The notes under the pieces were generated by a model, which was not told the DNA's origin, ran no database searches, and was given only the letters and a program-made list of their open reading frames with translations. The position numbers were made by a program, and so were the translations under genes. This document shows, piece by piece, positions 19,650 through 27,737 of a stretch of DNA of 64,000 nucleotides. The first letter of the stretch is position 1. Each line of letters begins with the position of its first letter. Source of the DNA: Chloroflexota bacterium (GTDB lineage: Bacteria > Chloroflexota > Anaerolineae > Aggregatilineales > Phototrophicaceae); NCBI GenBank assembly GCA_013388745.1, contig JACAER010000034.1, forward strand, positions 1-64,000. The letters are read 5' to 3'.

Positions 19650-19681
19650 GCGGTTCCTTATCTGGTGCAGCAGCTATCCGC

Positions 19682-19813
19682 CTCACCCCGCCCCTCCCTC
19701 GAAAACACAGGCTCGCGCGGGGTGTTGTAAGGACGACACGGCCATCCTCCGCCCCAGTCGGACGGCGCAGGCGCTGTCCCTACGCTCCCCATAACGAGAG
19801 GACGCGGGGTGAG
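19682..19813. repeat. Intergenic element with 10-bp inverted ends
   Basis: CTCACCCCGC at 19682-19691 and GCGGGGTGAG at 19804-19813 are perfect inverted copies enclosing about 110 non-coding bases between the SDR pair and the next small gene. It looks like a small non-autonomous palindromic element; no target duplication could be confirmed by eye. Confidence 0.4.
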
Positions 19814-19829
19814 TTTGACGGATAGAGCC

Positions 19830-20210
19830 TTAGCGTTCCTTCTGGCGGCGGGCGATGACGCCTTTGGCGCCCTCGATCGTGGCCGCTGTTACATAGTCGC
19901 GATAGCCCTGCGCGTACAGCTTACGAAAGGCGTCCGTCACAGGCGTCATAAACCGATTGAGTCCGACGAGCACAAAACAGCCGGTGCGCGTGTGCTTGAC
20001 CGGCGCGGGCTGGTCAGGCGGGAGCAGGTCGCCGCTGGGAATGGCGGCGTTAGTAAAGACGCAGATCGCATCCACCATGCCCTCGACTTCAGCGGTCAGG
20101 GCGTGAATTTGCTCCAACATCTGCGTGAACTCGGCAGCGCCCCACTGCCCGTCAATGTGGCAGATCAGGATGTGTTTGTCGTCAGAAGCCCAGTCTATAC
20201 GGATTGCCAT
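19830..20210 (-). CDS. Small STAS/SpoIIAA-like protein, paralogue A
   Basis: A 126-residue protein of unknown function, AAGGATC before ATG 20210. Pattern: strand/turn HIDGQWGAAEF near the start, an acidic helix, DAICVFTN, and VLVGLNRFMTPVTDAFRKLY before a basic tail. It is clearly homologous to the 132-residue product at 21598-21996 (shared I-x-GQW, DAI, VGLNxF elements). The alternating beta/alpha pattern recalls SpoIIAA/STAS-like domains, but I cannot confirm it. The two copies flank one acyl-CoA dehydrogenase gene. Confidence 0.7.
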   Translation of the reverse strand: MAIRIDWASDDKHILICHIDGQWGAAEFTQMLEQIHALTAEVEGMVDAICVFTNAAIPSGDLLPPDQPAPVKHTRTGCFVLVGLNRFMTPVTDAFRKLYAQGYRDYVTAATIEGAKGVIARRQKER

Positions 20211-20301
20211 GATGATCCTTCCTCAGTGGCCGTCTGCCGCCGACCAGCGGTCGCGACCAGCGGTCGGGGCAAACGGCAGCAGCTACAACCGATTCAGGAC
20301 T

Positions 20302-21594
20302 TTAGCTTAACTCACTGCGCGAGTATCCCAAAATACGGCGCGCAACAATCAGCGTGTTGATCTGGCCGGTGCCTTCGTAGATGTCGTTGATCTTGCCGTC
20401 GCGCATCCACTTTTCCACCAGCCATTCGCGGCTGTACCCCATCGTCCCCAGCAGTTCGACAGCTTTTTGCGTGATCTGGGTGACGGCTTTGCCGGCTTTG
20501 ACCTTCGCCATGGAGGCTTCCAGCGGGTTGGAGATGCCTTCATCGATCATCGAAATCGAACGCAGCGTGAGCAGGTAAGCGGCCTTGAGCTGCGCTTCCA
20601 TTTCCAGCACGTCGCGCTGAATGGCGGTCAGCTTGTGGTAGGGCGCGCCGTAGGGGATCTCGACGCCCTGTTCCTTGAGCTTTTCCTTGACGAATTCCAG
20701 CGCGGCGCGGCCAATCCCCAGCGCGCTGGCCGCCACAATCGGGCGGCTGGCATCGAAGGTCGCCATGGCGCCTTTGAAGCCTTTGTCCTCTTTGCTGGCT
20801 TGCACATCGGGGCTGCCGAGAATGTTATCAGCGGGGATGCGCGCGTTGTCGAAGACGATAGCGGCGGTATCGCTGGCGCGGATGCCGTGTTTGATTTCGA
20901 CTTTGGCGACACGCACACCCGGTGTCCCGGCTTCGACGACAAAGGGCTTCATGCCAGCGCGCCCGGCGGACTTGCTGACTGTCGCCCAGACGACGACAAT
21001 ACCGTTAGAATCTTCCAGCGCCAGTTTGCCGTTGGTGCAGAAGATTTTTTCGCCGTTGAGCACCCATTCGTTGGTTTCTTCGTCAAAGGTGGCGGTGGTC
21101 TGGATGGAGGAGGTATCGGAACCGGCACCGGGTTCGGTCATCGCCATGGCGCCCCACACGGGTTTTTCGCCTTCGGCATAGCGCTTGAGGAAGCGCATCT
21201 TTTGATCGGGCGTGCCGACCGCTTCGATGGCGAACCCGCCGAGCGCCGGGCCGGGCATACACAGGTAGATGCCGGCGTCACCCCACGAAAGCATTTCCAC
21301 CAGCAGCATCATTTGCAGCAGGGTGCCCTTGCGCGGCTTGGTTTCGATATGCGGGTGGCCGTTGCCGGCGCTGCCGCCGCCGTTGGCTATTTCGAGCTGT
21401 TTTTGCAGGCGTTTGAGCGTGGCCTGCTGCATCTGCTGCATGAAGGGCAGCATTTGCTGCACAAATTCCATCGGACGCGCGTGTTCTTCTTCGTCCATCT
21501 GGCGCGAATAGGGGCGCATAGCGCTTTCGGCCACGAACTGCACCATCTGGCGAATGCCGGCAATGTTTTCGGGAATCTCAAACTCAATAGGCAT
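20302..21594 (-). CDS. Acyl-CoA dehydrogenase
   Basis: The 430-residue flavoenzyme has MAMTEPGAGSDTSS and WVLNGEKIFCTNG in the FAD/substrate middle domain and NDIYEGTGQINTL near the C-terminus, where the Glu is the probable catalytic base. It carries out the first, alpha-beta dehydrogenation step, passing electrons to ETF. A stretch rich in Gln/Met (about residues 45-75) is a family-unusual insertion in the N-terminal helical domain. GGAGG precedes the ATG. It is three bases from the upstream small gene, so the two form an operon. Confidence 0.92.
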   Translation of the reverse strand: MPIEFEIPENIAGIRQMVQFVAESAMRPYSRQMDEEEHARPMEFVQQMLPFMQQMQQATLKRLQKQLEIANGGGSAGNGHPHIETKPRKGTLLQMMLLVEMLSWGDAGIYLCMPGPALGGFAIEAVGTPDQKMRFLKRYAEGEKPVWGAMAMTEPGAGSDTSSIQTTATFDEETNEWVLNGEKIFCTNGKLALEDSNGIVVVWATVSKSAGRAGMKPFVVEAGTPGVRVAKVEIKHGIRASDTAAIVFDNARIPADNILGSPDVQASKEDKGFKGAMATFDASRPIVAASALGIGRAALEFVKEKLKEQGVEIPYGAPYHKLTAIQRDVLEMEAQLKAAYLLTLRSISMIDEGISNPLEASMAKVKAGKAVTQITQKAVELLGTMGYSREWLVEKWMRDGKINDIYEGTGQINTLIVARRILGYSRSELS

Positions 21595-21597
21595 AGG

Positions 21598-21996
21598 TTA
21601 CATCCTCCGCTGACGATCTGATGCGATTAACTGACGAGCACGAACAAGGGTATCAGCGTACTCAAAATCGACAGTACGCCCGGTAGTGGCGCTGTAGGCA
21701 CTGCGCAACGTGCCCACCAGCGCCTTGACGAAGGGATTGAGTCCCACCATGACCGTCAGCCCGGCTTTGGGATGGCTGCGCGCCTGAAGCTGGCGGATGC
21801 GCATAATGGCGTCGGGCGGGACATTAACGCCGCCGCGAAAGTGAATAATCGCGTCGATGCGGGCGTGTTCCGAAGCATCCATGTGGGTATAAATCGTTTC
21901 CATCGCCTGATCCATCTCTGGCCAATTCCACTGGCCGCTGATGTCATAGCGCAGGGTGGTCTGGTGGGTGTCGTCCCATAAAATGGCGATAGGCAT
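21598..21996 (-). CDS. Small STAS/SpoIIAA-like protein, paralogue B
   Basis: A 132-residue protein starting at ATG 21996 behind AAGGAACAG; the open frame continues far upstream but only as a shadow of the dehydrogenase gene. Shared elements with the product at 19830-20210 are DISGQWNWPEM, DAIIHF and VMVGLNPFVKALVGTLR, then a basic C-terminus. It lies between two acyl-CoA dehydrogenase genes with gaps of three and eight bases. Translational coupling suggests it works with one of them; the mechanism is unknown. Confidence 0.7.
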   Translation of the reverse strand: MPIAILWDDTHQTTLRYDISGQWNWPEMDQAMETIYTHMDASEHARIDAIIHFRGGVNVPPDAIMRIRQLQARSHPKAGLTVMVGLNPFVKALVGTLRSAYSATTGRTVDFEYADTLVRARQLIASDRQRRM

Positions 21997-22004
21997 GCTG
22001 TTCC

Positions 22005-23096
22005 TTAGACGATAGCTAAGCCGGCAAAGGTCGGGAAACCGCGCCCGTTGCGCAGCCAGCGCTCGGCGGGGTATTCGCGGATGAAGCCGTAGCCGCCCAG
22101 TGTTTGCACCGCGCCATCGGTGACGAACAGCGCCATCTTGTCGGCATACTGTTTGGCAAGATAGGCCTCGTGGGTGGCGTCCTGGCCTTTGTCGATCTTC
22201 CAGGCGGCTTCCCACAGCATCAGGCGCGTCGCGTCGATTTCGATCGCCATCTCGGCCAGCATGAAGGCGATGGCCTGCTTGGTGGCGATAGGCTGGCCGA
22301 ACTGCACGCGGCCTTTGGCGTAATCGCGCGCGTATTCAAAAGCGCCGCGCGCCACGCCCACCGCCAGCGCCGCCAGCGCGACCCGCTGCCGATTCAACAC
22401 AGCGGCAAAGTCGATGCCGACAGCGCCGCCCAACTTGGCGACGGCGGGCACCTGCACATTGTTGAGATGCACACGGTACATCGGCAGCGCGCGCAGCCCC
22501 ATTAGCGCCTCGCGTTTTTCGATATTCACCTGATCTCTGGGGACAATGAAGGCTTCGGTCTGACCGCTGTGTGTGTTGCGCGCATAGACCAGGATCACCT
22601 GCGCGTTTTCGGCCAGCGGCACATAGGCTTTGACGCCGTTGAGTGTGTAGTGATCGCCTTCGGGCGCAGCCGTCGTCTTCAGGTCTTCGGCGTCGAAGAA
22701 CACGCCCGGTTCGAGCAGGGCGGCGGTGGCCGGCGCCAGCGGTTCATCCAGGAACAGCGGCGTGTAATCTTCGCGCTGGACTTCCGTGCCGAACAGCACC
22801 AGTGGATAGGCGAACAGGGCCGGCGTAGCGATATGCAGCGCGACGGCCAGATCGCCAAAGGCCAATTCCTCGTAGGCCAGCGCATTAGTCAGCGCGCTCA
22901 TCTCGCCGAAGCCGCCCAATTCTTCCGGGATGGACGAGGGCACGAGGCCGATCTGCCAGCCTTTGGCGACGACTTCCAACGGGGCGGCGCTGGCCTCGTC
23001 GGCTTCATGGGCCACCGGGCGCACGTCGTTGAGGGCATAGCGCCGGATGGTATCGATCAGCAACTGCTGCTCTTCTGTGGGAGTGAATGAAACCAT
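22005..23096 (-). CDS. Acyl-CoA dehydrogenase (short form)
   Basis: A 363-residue acyl-CoA dehydrogenase. The N-terminal helices begin FTPTEEQQLLIDTIRR, the middle domain has a degenerate substrate/FAD region (YTLNGVKAYVPLAENAQV), and the C-terminal domain has GRVQFGQPIATKQAIAFMLAEM and LGGYGFIREYPAERWLRNGR. The usual TEP(E/D)AGSD signature is not seen (ALLEPGVFFDAEDL instead), so the FAD contacts are altered. ATG 23096 follows AAGGTG. The partner dehydrogenase at 20302 has the canonical motif, so the two may form a heteromer of unequal subunits, as known for some steroid-degrading acyl-CoA dehydrogenases; this is inference. Confidence 0.88.
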   Translation of the reverse strand: MVSFTPTEEQQLLIDTIRRYALNDVRPVAHEADEASAAPLEVVAKGWQIGLVPSSIPEELGGFGEMSALTNALAYEELAFGDLAVALHIATPALFAYPLVLFGTEVQREDYTPLFLDEPLAPATAALLEPGVFFDAEDLKTTAAPEGDHYTLNGVKAYVPLAENAQVILVYARNTHSGQTEAFIVPRDQVNIEKREALMGLRALPMYRVHLNNVQVPAVAKLGGAVGIDFAAVLNRQRVALAALAVGVARGAFEYARDYAKGRVQFGQPIATKQAIAFMLAEMAIEIDATRLMLWEAAWKIDKGQDATHEAYLAKQYADKMALFVTDGAVQTLGGYGFIREYPAERWLRNGRGFPTFAGLAIV

Positions 23097-23115
23097 AGGG
23101 ACACCTTTTCCTTGT

Positions 23116-23640
23116 TTAAGAGTCACTCGTTCTGAGCGAACGAGACGGATGGGCGGTTTTGGGGCGCAGCAGGCGGCGCAGCAAACGCACATAGGGCGAC
23201 CATTGGCGCACAAGCGGTTCACCGCTCAGTTGACTCTGCGCTTTGTCGAGCGAATCTTCGATCAGCGCGTCGTGCAGCGGACGAAAGAGCAGCGGCCACG
23301 ACAACAGCGCCGGCCCGCTGGTGCGCATCTCTAAAATGTGAAACAGACGTGTCGTCTGCCCGTCGAGCGCTTCGAGCGTGTAGCCGTGCCAGCCGTTGAA
23401 GCCAGGCGGCGCAGTGAACTGGAATTTGATATGCAGGCCGGGTATATACTCAGCAACGAAATAACGGATCGGGCCGTGCCCGCCTACTGCGCCTACTCCC
23501 AATAGACGATCAAAACGCATGGCCGGCCAGCGATCGCGCGGCCACAGGCGATCTTCTTTCGAGGCCAGGCTGTCGATCAGCGCGCCGACCTGCGCGGCGG
23601 GGGCCGGAAGCGTGCGTTCGTGACGGTTGATGACGTGCAT
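23116..23640 (-). CDS. SRPBCC (START-like) ligand-binding protein
   Basis: A 174-residue protein opening with HVINRHERTLPAPAAQVGAL, then a conserved DRLWPRDRWPAM and GHGPIRYFVAEYIPG. This is the polyketide-cyclase/SRPBCC fold, which holds hydrophobic ligands in a deep cavity. A role in handling lipid or acyl intermediates fits its place directly downstream of the Uma2 gene and upstream of the dehydrogenase genes, but no catalytic residue can be named. Confidence 0.7.
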   Translation of the reverse strand: MHVINRHERTLPAPAAQVGALIDSLASKEDRLWPRDRWPAMRFDRLLGVGAVGGHGPIRYFVAEYIPGLHIKFQFTAPPGFNGWHGYTLEALDGQTTRLFHILEMRTSGPALLSWPLLFRPLHDALIEDSLDKAQSQLSGEPLVRQWSPYVRLLRRLLRPKTAHPSRSLRTSDS

Positions 23641-23642
23641 GG

Positions 23643-24200
23643 CTACACCTGTTTGGGGAAAATGTCGCGGACGGCAAGTGTGAAGCCGGGCAGCACATCG
23701 AGACCATCGAGCACCTCGTTTTCGGTGACTGTGTATTCGTCGTCGGGAGTATAAACCTCGACAAGGCGCTGCTGCGGGAAAACGAGCCAGACAAGGCGCG
23801 TGCCGTTAGCGAGATAAAAGCGCGCTTTTTCGCGCAGTTTGCGCCATGAATCGTCGGGCGACTGTACCGCGACGACCAGATCAGGCATCACCAGCACCGC
23901 GCCTTTTTTGACCAGCGCTTTGCTGGCATCGCGCGTGAAAGCGATGTCCGGCAAGCGGTCATTATGGGGATCATCGGCGGGGCGGTGGCGCATCTCGACG
24001 CCTACATGCCCCAAATTGTGTTCTTCGACAAAGGTCAGGATTTTTGAGCCGAATTTGAGCGTGATAACGCCGTGCTCGTGTATCGGCATTTTTTCCACGA
24101 TCTCCCCATGAATTAATTCAAAACGGCGCTCGCTGTTTTCCGGGCGCGCCAGAAACGCTTCGAATTCCTGCACGGTGTATAAGCGTTGTTCGACAGCCAT
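23643..24200 (-). CDS. Uma2-family (DUF820) restriction-endonuclease-fold protein, second copy
   Basis: A 185-residue Uma2 protein: EQRLYTVQEFEAFLARPENS, LIHGEIVEK, LPDIAFTRD and the PD-(D/E)XK core PDLVVAVQSPDDSWRKL. In this copy the E-x-K is read as V-A-V-Q, so the catalytic Lys and Glu positions are changed compared with the copy at 15101 (CVEVKS). It may therefore be inactive. ATG 24200 is 16 bases after the upstream TPP-enzyme stop. Confidence 0.8.
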   Translation of the reverse strand: MAVEQRLYTVQEFEAFLARPENSERRFELIHGEIVEKMPIHEHGVITLKFGSKILTFVEEHNLGHVGVEMRHRPADDPHNDRLPDIAFTRDASKALVKKGAVLVMPDLVVAVQSPDDSWRKLREKARFYLANGTRLVWLVFPQQRLVEVYTPDDEYTVTENEVLDGLDVLPGFTLAVRDIFPKQV

Positions 24201-24216
24201 GAAACTTCCTCGCTGC

Positions 24217-25848
24217 TCACACAATATAGGGCGTGCTGGCGCCGGTCTTGGTCATGCCTTTTGGATCGAGCGGGACATTGATACAGGCCGGTTTGCCGCT
24301 GGCGAACGCGCGCTCCAGCGCCGCGCCGATCTGCGCCGGGTCTTCGACAAATTCGCCGTAACCGCCCAACGCTTCGACCACTTTTTCGTAGCGGGTCAGC
24401 GCCAGCGAGGTGGCGATCGCGCGGTCTTCGCCCAACATCTGCGAAACCGGGTTGCGAATCTGCCCCCAGCCGGCGTCGTTGCCGACAATGCTGACGATGG
24501 GCAGCCCGAAGCGCACGGCGGTATCGTACTCGAAGCCGTTCAGCCCGAACGAGCCATCGCCGCTAATCACTAATACGCGCTTTTCGGGAAAAAGATGCTT
24601 GGCAGCAATCGCGAACGGCATTCCCACACCCAGACAGCCCAGCGGGCCGGGGTCGAGCCACTGGCCGGGCAGCGTCAGGTCGATCACTTTGGCGCAGGCG
24701 CTCACGATATCGCCGCCGTCACCGACGATCAGCGTGTTTTCGTCGATCAGCTTGTTGATCTCCGCGCCGAAACGGAAGTGATTCACGGGCACATCGTCCA
24801 GCGCTTGCCATTTGTCCAGTTTGGCGCTTTTGTCAGCTTCGATCTGCTGTAAGCGCTGGAGCCAATCATCAAAGCGCACGCCCTGCAAACCTTCCAGCAG
24901 CGCTTCCAGCACGAGGCGCGCGTCGGCGCAGATCGCGACTTCGGCGCTCTTGTTGTGATTCAGTTCCGCCGGATCGTTTTCGATTTGCAGCAGCTTAACG
25001 TTGGGATTCCAGCCTTCGCGCCCATACTTGAGGCGGAAATCGAGCGGCGTGCCGATCAACAGCACGACATCGGCCTCTTTGAGCGCGGCGCTGCGCGAGT
25101 CTTTGAAGCAGTGCGGGTGACGCATGGAGAGCGTGCCGCGCCCCGCGCCGTTGGTATACACGGGGATGGCAGTGGCATCGGTCAGTTCGCGCAGGGCGTC
25201 GTGCGCATTATCCCAATAAACCTGCGTGCCGGCGATGATGACGGGCTTTTGCGCCGCGCGCAGTACTGCGAACAAGCGCTGCACCGCGCCGATTTCCGGC
25301 GGCAGCGGCGGCGGCGTGTAGCGCGCGTGTACCGGCACGGGGTCGATCACGCGGAACAGCATATCGAACGGCACTTCGATAAACACCGGGCCGGGGCGTC
25401 CTGATAAGGCTATGCGGAAAGCTTCGGCCATTCTATCGGGCGCTTCTTCCGGCGTTTCGATACTAAAACTGGCTTTAGTAAAGGTCTTAAAAAGATCGGT
25501 CTGGGGCATTTCTTGCAGCGCGCCCATGCCGCGTGTGCTGATCGGCGCGGCGCCGCCCAGTAGAATCATGGGCGAACGCGCCTGATAGGCGTTGGCGACG
25601 CCGGTGACGGCATCGGTAACGCCGGGGCCGTCAGTGACCGCCGCTACGCCGACGTTGCGCGTGAGGCGGGCGTGCGCATCAGCCGCGTGTGCCGCTGCCT
25701 GTTCATGGCGGAAATCGATGACTTTGATGTGATTATTGATGCAGCCGTCGTAAATCGGCGCGATATGCCCGCCGCACAGGGTATAGAGCGTAGTGACGCC
25801 CTGTGCGGCCAGCGCGCGCGCGATGAGTTCGCCGCCATGTGTGAACAT
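24217..25848 (-). CDS. TPP-dependent enzyme, ILVBL/2-hydroxyacyl-CoA lyase-like
   Basis: The 543-residue protein has the three-domain thiamine-pyrophosphate layout: FRHEQAAAHAADA near residue 49 (the activating Glu), a central domain with VVLLIGTPLDFRLKYG, and VISGDGSFGLNGFEYDTAV with GDG...N for TPP/Mg. The central domain resembles the acetolactate-synthase-like group that includes human ILVBL (HACL2), which cleaves 2-hydroxyacyl-CoA to an aldehyde and formyl-CoA. Within this fatty-acid cluster that role is more likely than acetolactate synthesis, but is inference. ATG 25848 lies after GGAGG; an upstream TTG would add six residues. Confidence 0.85.
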   Translation of the reverse strand: MFTHGGELIARALAAQGVTTLYTLCGGHIAPIYDGCINNHIKVIDFRHEQAAAHAADAHARLTRNVGVAAVTDGPGVTDAVTGVANAYQARSPMILLGGAAPISTRGMGALQEMPQTDLFKTFTKASFSIETPEEAPDRMAEAFRIALSGRPGPVFIEVPFDMLFRVIDPVPVHARYTPPPLPPEIGAVQRLFAVLRAAQKPVIIAGTQVYWDNAHDALRELTDATAIPVYTNGAGRGTLSMRHPHCFKDSRSAALKEADVVLLIGTPLDFRLKYGREGWNPNVKLLQIENDPAELNHNKSAEVAICADARLVLEALLEGLQGVRFDDWLQRLQQIEADKSAKLDKWQALDDVPVNHFRFGAEINKLIDENTLIVGDGGDIVSACAKVIDLTLPGQWLDPGPLGCLGVGMPFAIAAKHLFPEKRVLVISGDGSFGLNGFEYDTAVRFGLPIVSIVGNDAGWGQIRNPVSQMLGEDRAIATSLALTRYEKVVEALGGYGEFVEDPAQIGAALERAFASGKPACINVPLDPKGMTKTGASTPYIV

Positions 25849-25938
25849 CTTGCCCCGTTCCTCCAAAAATAGCCCCTTAGCGGCCAGCGGTTGGTTGGCT
25901 GTTAGCTAAGGCGCGACGTTCTGACCTGACCTTTTCTC

Positions 25939-26577
25939 TCATTCTGCCGCGCGGTAACGCAGCACAAAATACACGCCCAGCAAAATCATGCCGCCGAGCA
26001 TGAACAGCCCGCGCCAGACGATCAGCGCCGGCTGCGCGACACTGAGCGCGCCGAACAGCGGAAAAGCCAGCATTAGCGCAGCGATCAGCCATTCAAACCA
26101 CGTGCCGCGCGGGAACACCAGCGCGAAAGCGTAAAACGTGGCGAATGCCGCTGTCCATTTGAGCGTGGTCAGCGCGTACACCAGCAGCAGCGGCGGTTCT
26201 GCGGCGGGCACACCGTTGTAAGCCAGCAGCGCCAGGCTGATAAACAGCGCGTTTTCCGTCACATCCAGAAGCGCTGTCAGCACGCCTGCGCCCAATGCCA
26301 CGCGCGCGTACAGGCCGCCGCGTTCGGCGGTGGCGGCGTACAGACCGACGAACACCAGCAGATAACTGAGCGGAAACAGCGTGTCGCTGGCGAAAAAGAA
26401 CAGTGTGGCGGCGTTGTGCTCGTTGATACCGCGCACGAAATTTTCGGCAGGCAGGCCGTAGGGCTGCAAAAAGACGCCCGCCGGCAGCCCACTGCTGGCA
26501 AGGATCGACCCGACGATTGCCAGCAGCGCGAGCAGGGTGGCAAAAGCCGCCGCGCCAAAAGGCGTTTTGGCAGACAT
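25939..26577 (-). CDS. Six-helix integral membrane protein, unknown
   Basis: A 212-residue polytopic membrane protein with about six hydrophobic segments (first at residues 8-30), basic residues at cytosolic ends and RYRAAE at the C-terminus. Loop residues EHNAATLFFFASD and LDVTENALFI carry charged residues within the membrane region. It is not assigned to a transporter family. The ATG follows immediately after the upstream SDR stop, with GGAGG in that gene's end, so the two are coupled. Confidence 0.6.
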   Translation of the reverse strand: MSAKTPFGAAAFATLLALLAIVGSILASSGLPAGVFLQPYGLPAENFVRGINEHNAATLFFFASDTLFPLSYLLVFVGLYAATAERGGLYARVALGAGVLTALLDVTENALFISLALLAYNGVPAAEPPLLLVYALTTLKWTAAFATFYAFALVFPRGTWFEWLIAALMLAFPLFGALSVAQPALIVWRGLFMLGGMILLGVYFVLRYRAAE

Positions 26578-27399
26578 TTACATGCCTCCTGTCACTTCCA
26601 GCACTTGCCCAGACACATAATCCGAAAGCGCGCTGGCGAAAAACAGCAGCACACCCGCCGCTTCTGCCGCCGTGCCGGGGCGTCCCATCGGGATAAACAT
26701 CGGCGCGGCCTGGCGCATGGCTTCGGGGATGCCGAGTTTGATTTTCTGGCCATCGCGCTGGGTGAAGTTGTCGGGGCCTTCGGACTGGGTGAGGCGCGTG
26801 TCGATATAGCCAAAGGCGACAGCGTTGACCTGAATATTGAACGCGCCCCATTCTTTGGCCAGCGTTTTGGTCAGGCCGATGATGCCGGCTTTGCCCGCCG
26901 CATAATTGGCCTGGCCGACATTGCCGCGCGTGCCGGAAGTGCTGCTGACATTAATGATTTTGCGGGCGTTCATGGGCTGGCCGCTGTCTTTTTCTTTTTT
27001 AGCGGCCTCGCGCATATAAGGCACGGCGGCGCGGATGAGGCGAAAGGGCGCGGTCAAATGCACGGCGAGCATCGCTTCCCACTGGTCGTCGCTCATCTTG
27101 TGCAGCATCCCGTCCCAGGTATAGCCGGCGTTGTTGACGAGAATATCCATGCCGCCGTAAGCATTTACCGTCTGGCCGATCAATTCTTCGATGTCGCCCG
27201 CTCTGGTGACATCGGCGGCCACAGCCAGCGCCGTACCCCCGGCGTTATGAATGGCGGCAGCGGTTTCGTGGGCCGGGTTGGGGTCAATATCGGTGACGAC
27301 GACGCGCGCGCCGTGTGCCGCGAACAGCAGCGCCGCCGCCGCACCGATGCCGCGCCCGCTGCCAGTAATGATGGCGACCTTATTTTCTAAAAGTTTCAT
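26578..27399 (-). CDS. SDR-family oxidoreductase (FabG-like)
   Basis: The 273-residue classical short-chain dehydrogenase has ITGSGRGIGAA, NNAG, the Ser of NVSSTSG and YAAGKAG for catalysis, and the C-terminal LEVTGGM typical of 3-oxoacyl reductases. A 35-residue insert near the active site (around IPEAMRQ and AKKEKDSGQ) is longer than in FabG, resembling the hydroxyacyl-CoA/ketoacyl-CoA reductases of beta-oxidation clusters. GGAGG precedes ATG 27399, which overlaps the stop of the HepT remnant. Expected reaction: NAD(P)-linked oxidation or reduction of acyl intermediates. Confidence 0.88.
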   Translation of the reverse strand: MKLLENKVAIITGSGRGIGAAAALLFAAHGARVVVTDIDPNPAHETAAAIHNAGGTALAVAADVTRAGDIEELIGQTVNAYGGMDILVNNAGYTWDGMLHKMSDDQWEAMLAVHLTAPFRLIRAAVPYMREAAKKEKDSGQPMNARKIINVSSTSGTRGNVGQANYAAGKAGIIGLTKTLAKEWGAFNIQVNAVAFGYIDTRLTQSEGPDNFTQRDGQKIKLGIPEAMRQAAPMFIPMGRPGTAAEAAGVLLFFASALSDYVSGQVLEVTGGM

Positions 27400-27737
27400 T
27401 CGGCGTCGTCCTCCAGAGGTGGAATGATTCTTTCAAGTTCGGCAAGAAGCTGCGGAATAGATTGGGTTACAATGCCCCCGATAATCTTGTAGTCAACAGC
27501 AAAGCGATCGTGAATCAAGCGATTAGGTGTCCCGATAATGGCGATCCAAGGAATATGCGGATAATTTTCCTGTGTTTCCTTTGAGACATCGTTTGCCGCT
27601 GACCAATAATTTCGATGACCTTCGGGACAGCGAACGCCAATGACCGCAGCCAGGGTCAGCCGTGCCAGCCAGCGCAGGCGCGCGGCGGCGTTGTTCCAGC
27701 CGCTCGCGATATGCGCTGGCAGCAGCAGGCTACTCAT
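27396..27737 (-). pseudogene. Truncated, frameshifted HepT-like (DUF86) toxin remnant
   Basis: The C-terminal 60 residues are recognisably HepT-like: YPHIPWIAIIGTPNRLIHDRF followed by VDYKIIGGIVTQ. Just upstream, the expected VIEIIG-EAAN segment is split: VIEIIGQ reads in one frame around 27610 and AANDVSKETQ in another, consistent with a single missing base. The remaining N-terminus of the open frame (SSLLLPAHIASGWNN) is not HepT. The Rx4HxY motif is also damaged (H-D-R). No MNT nucleotidyltransferase partner is nearby. So this is a decayed toxin piece retained in front of the SDR gene. Confidence 0.6.
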
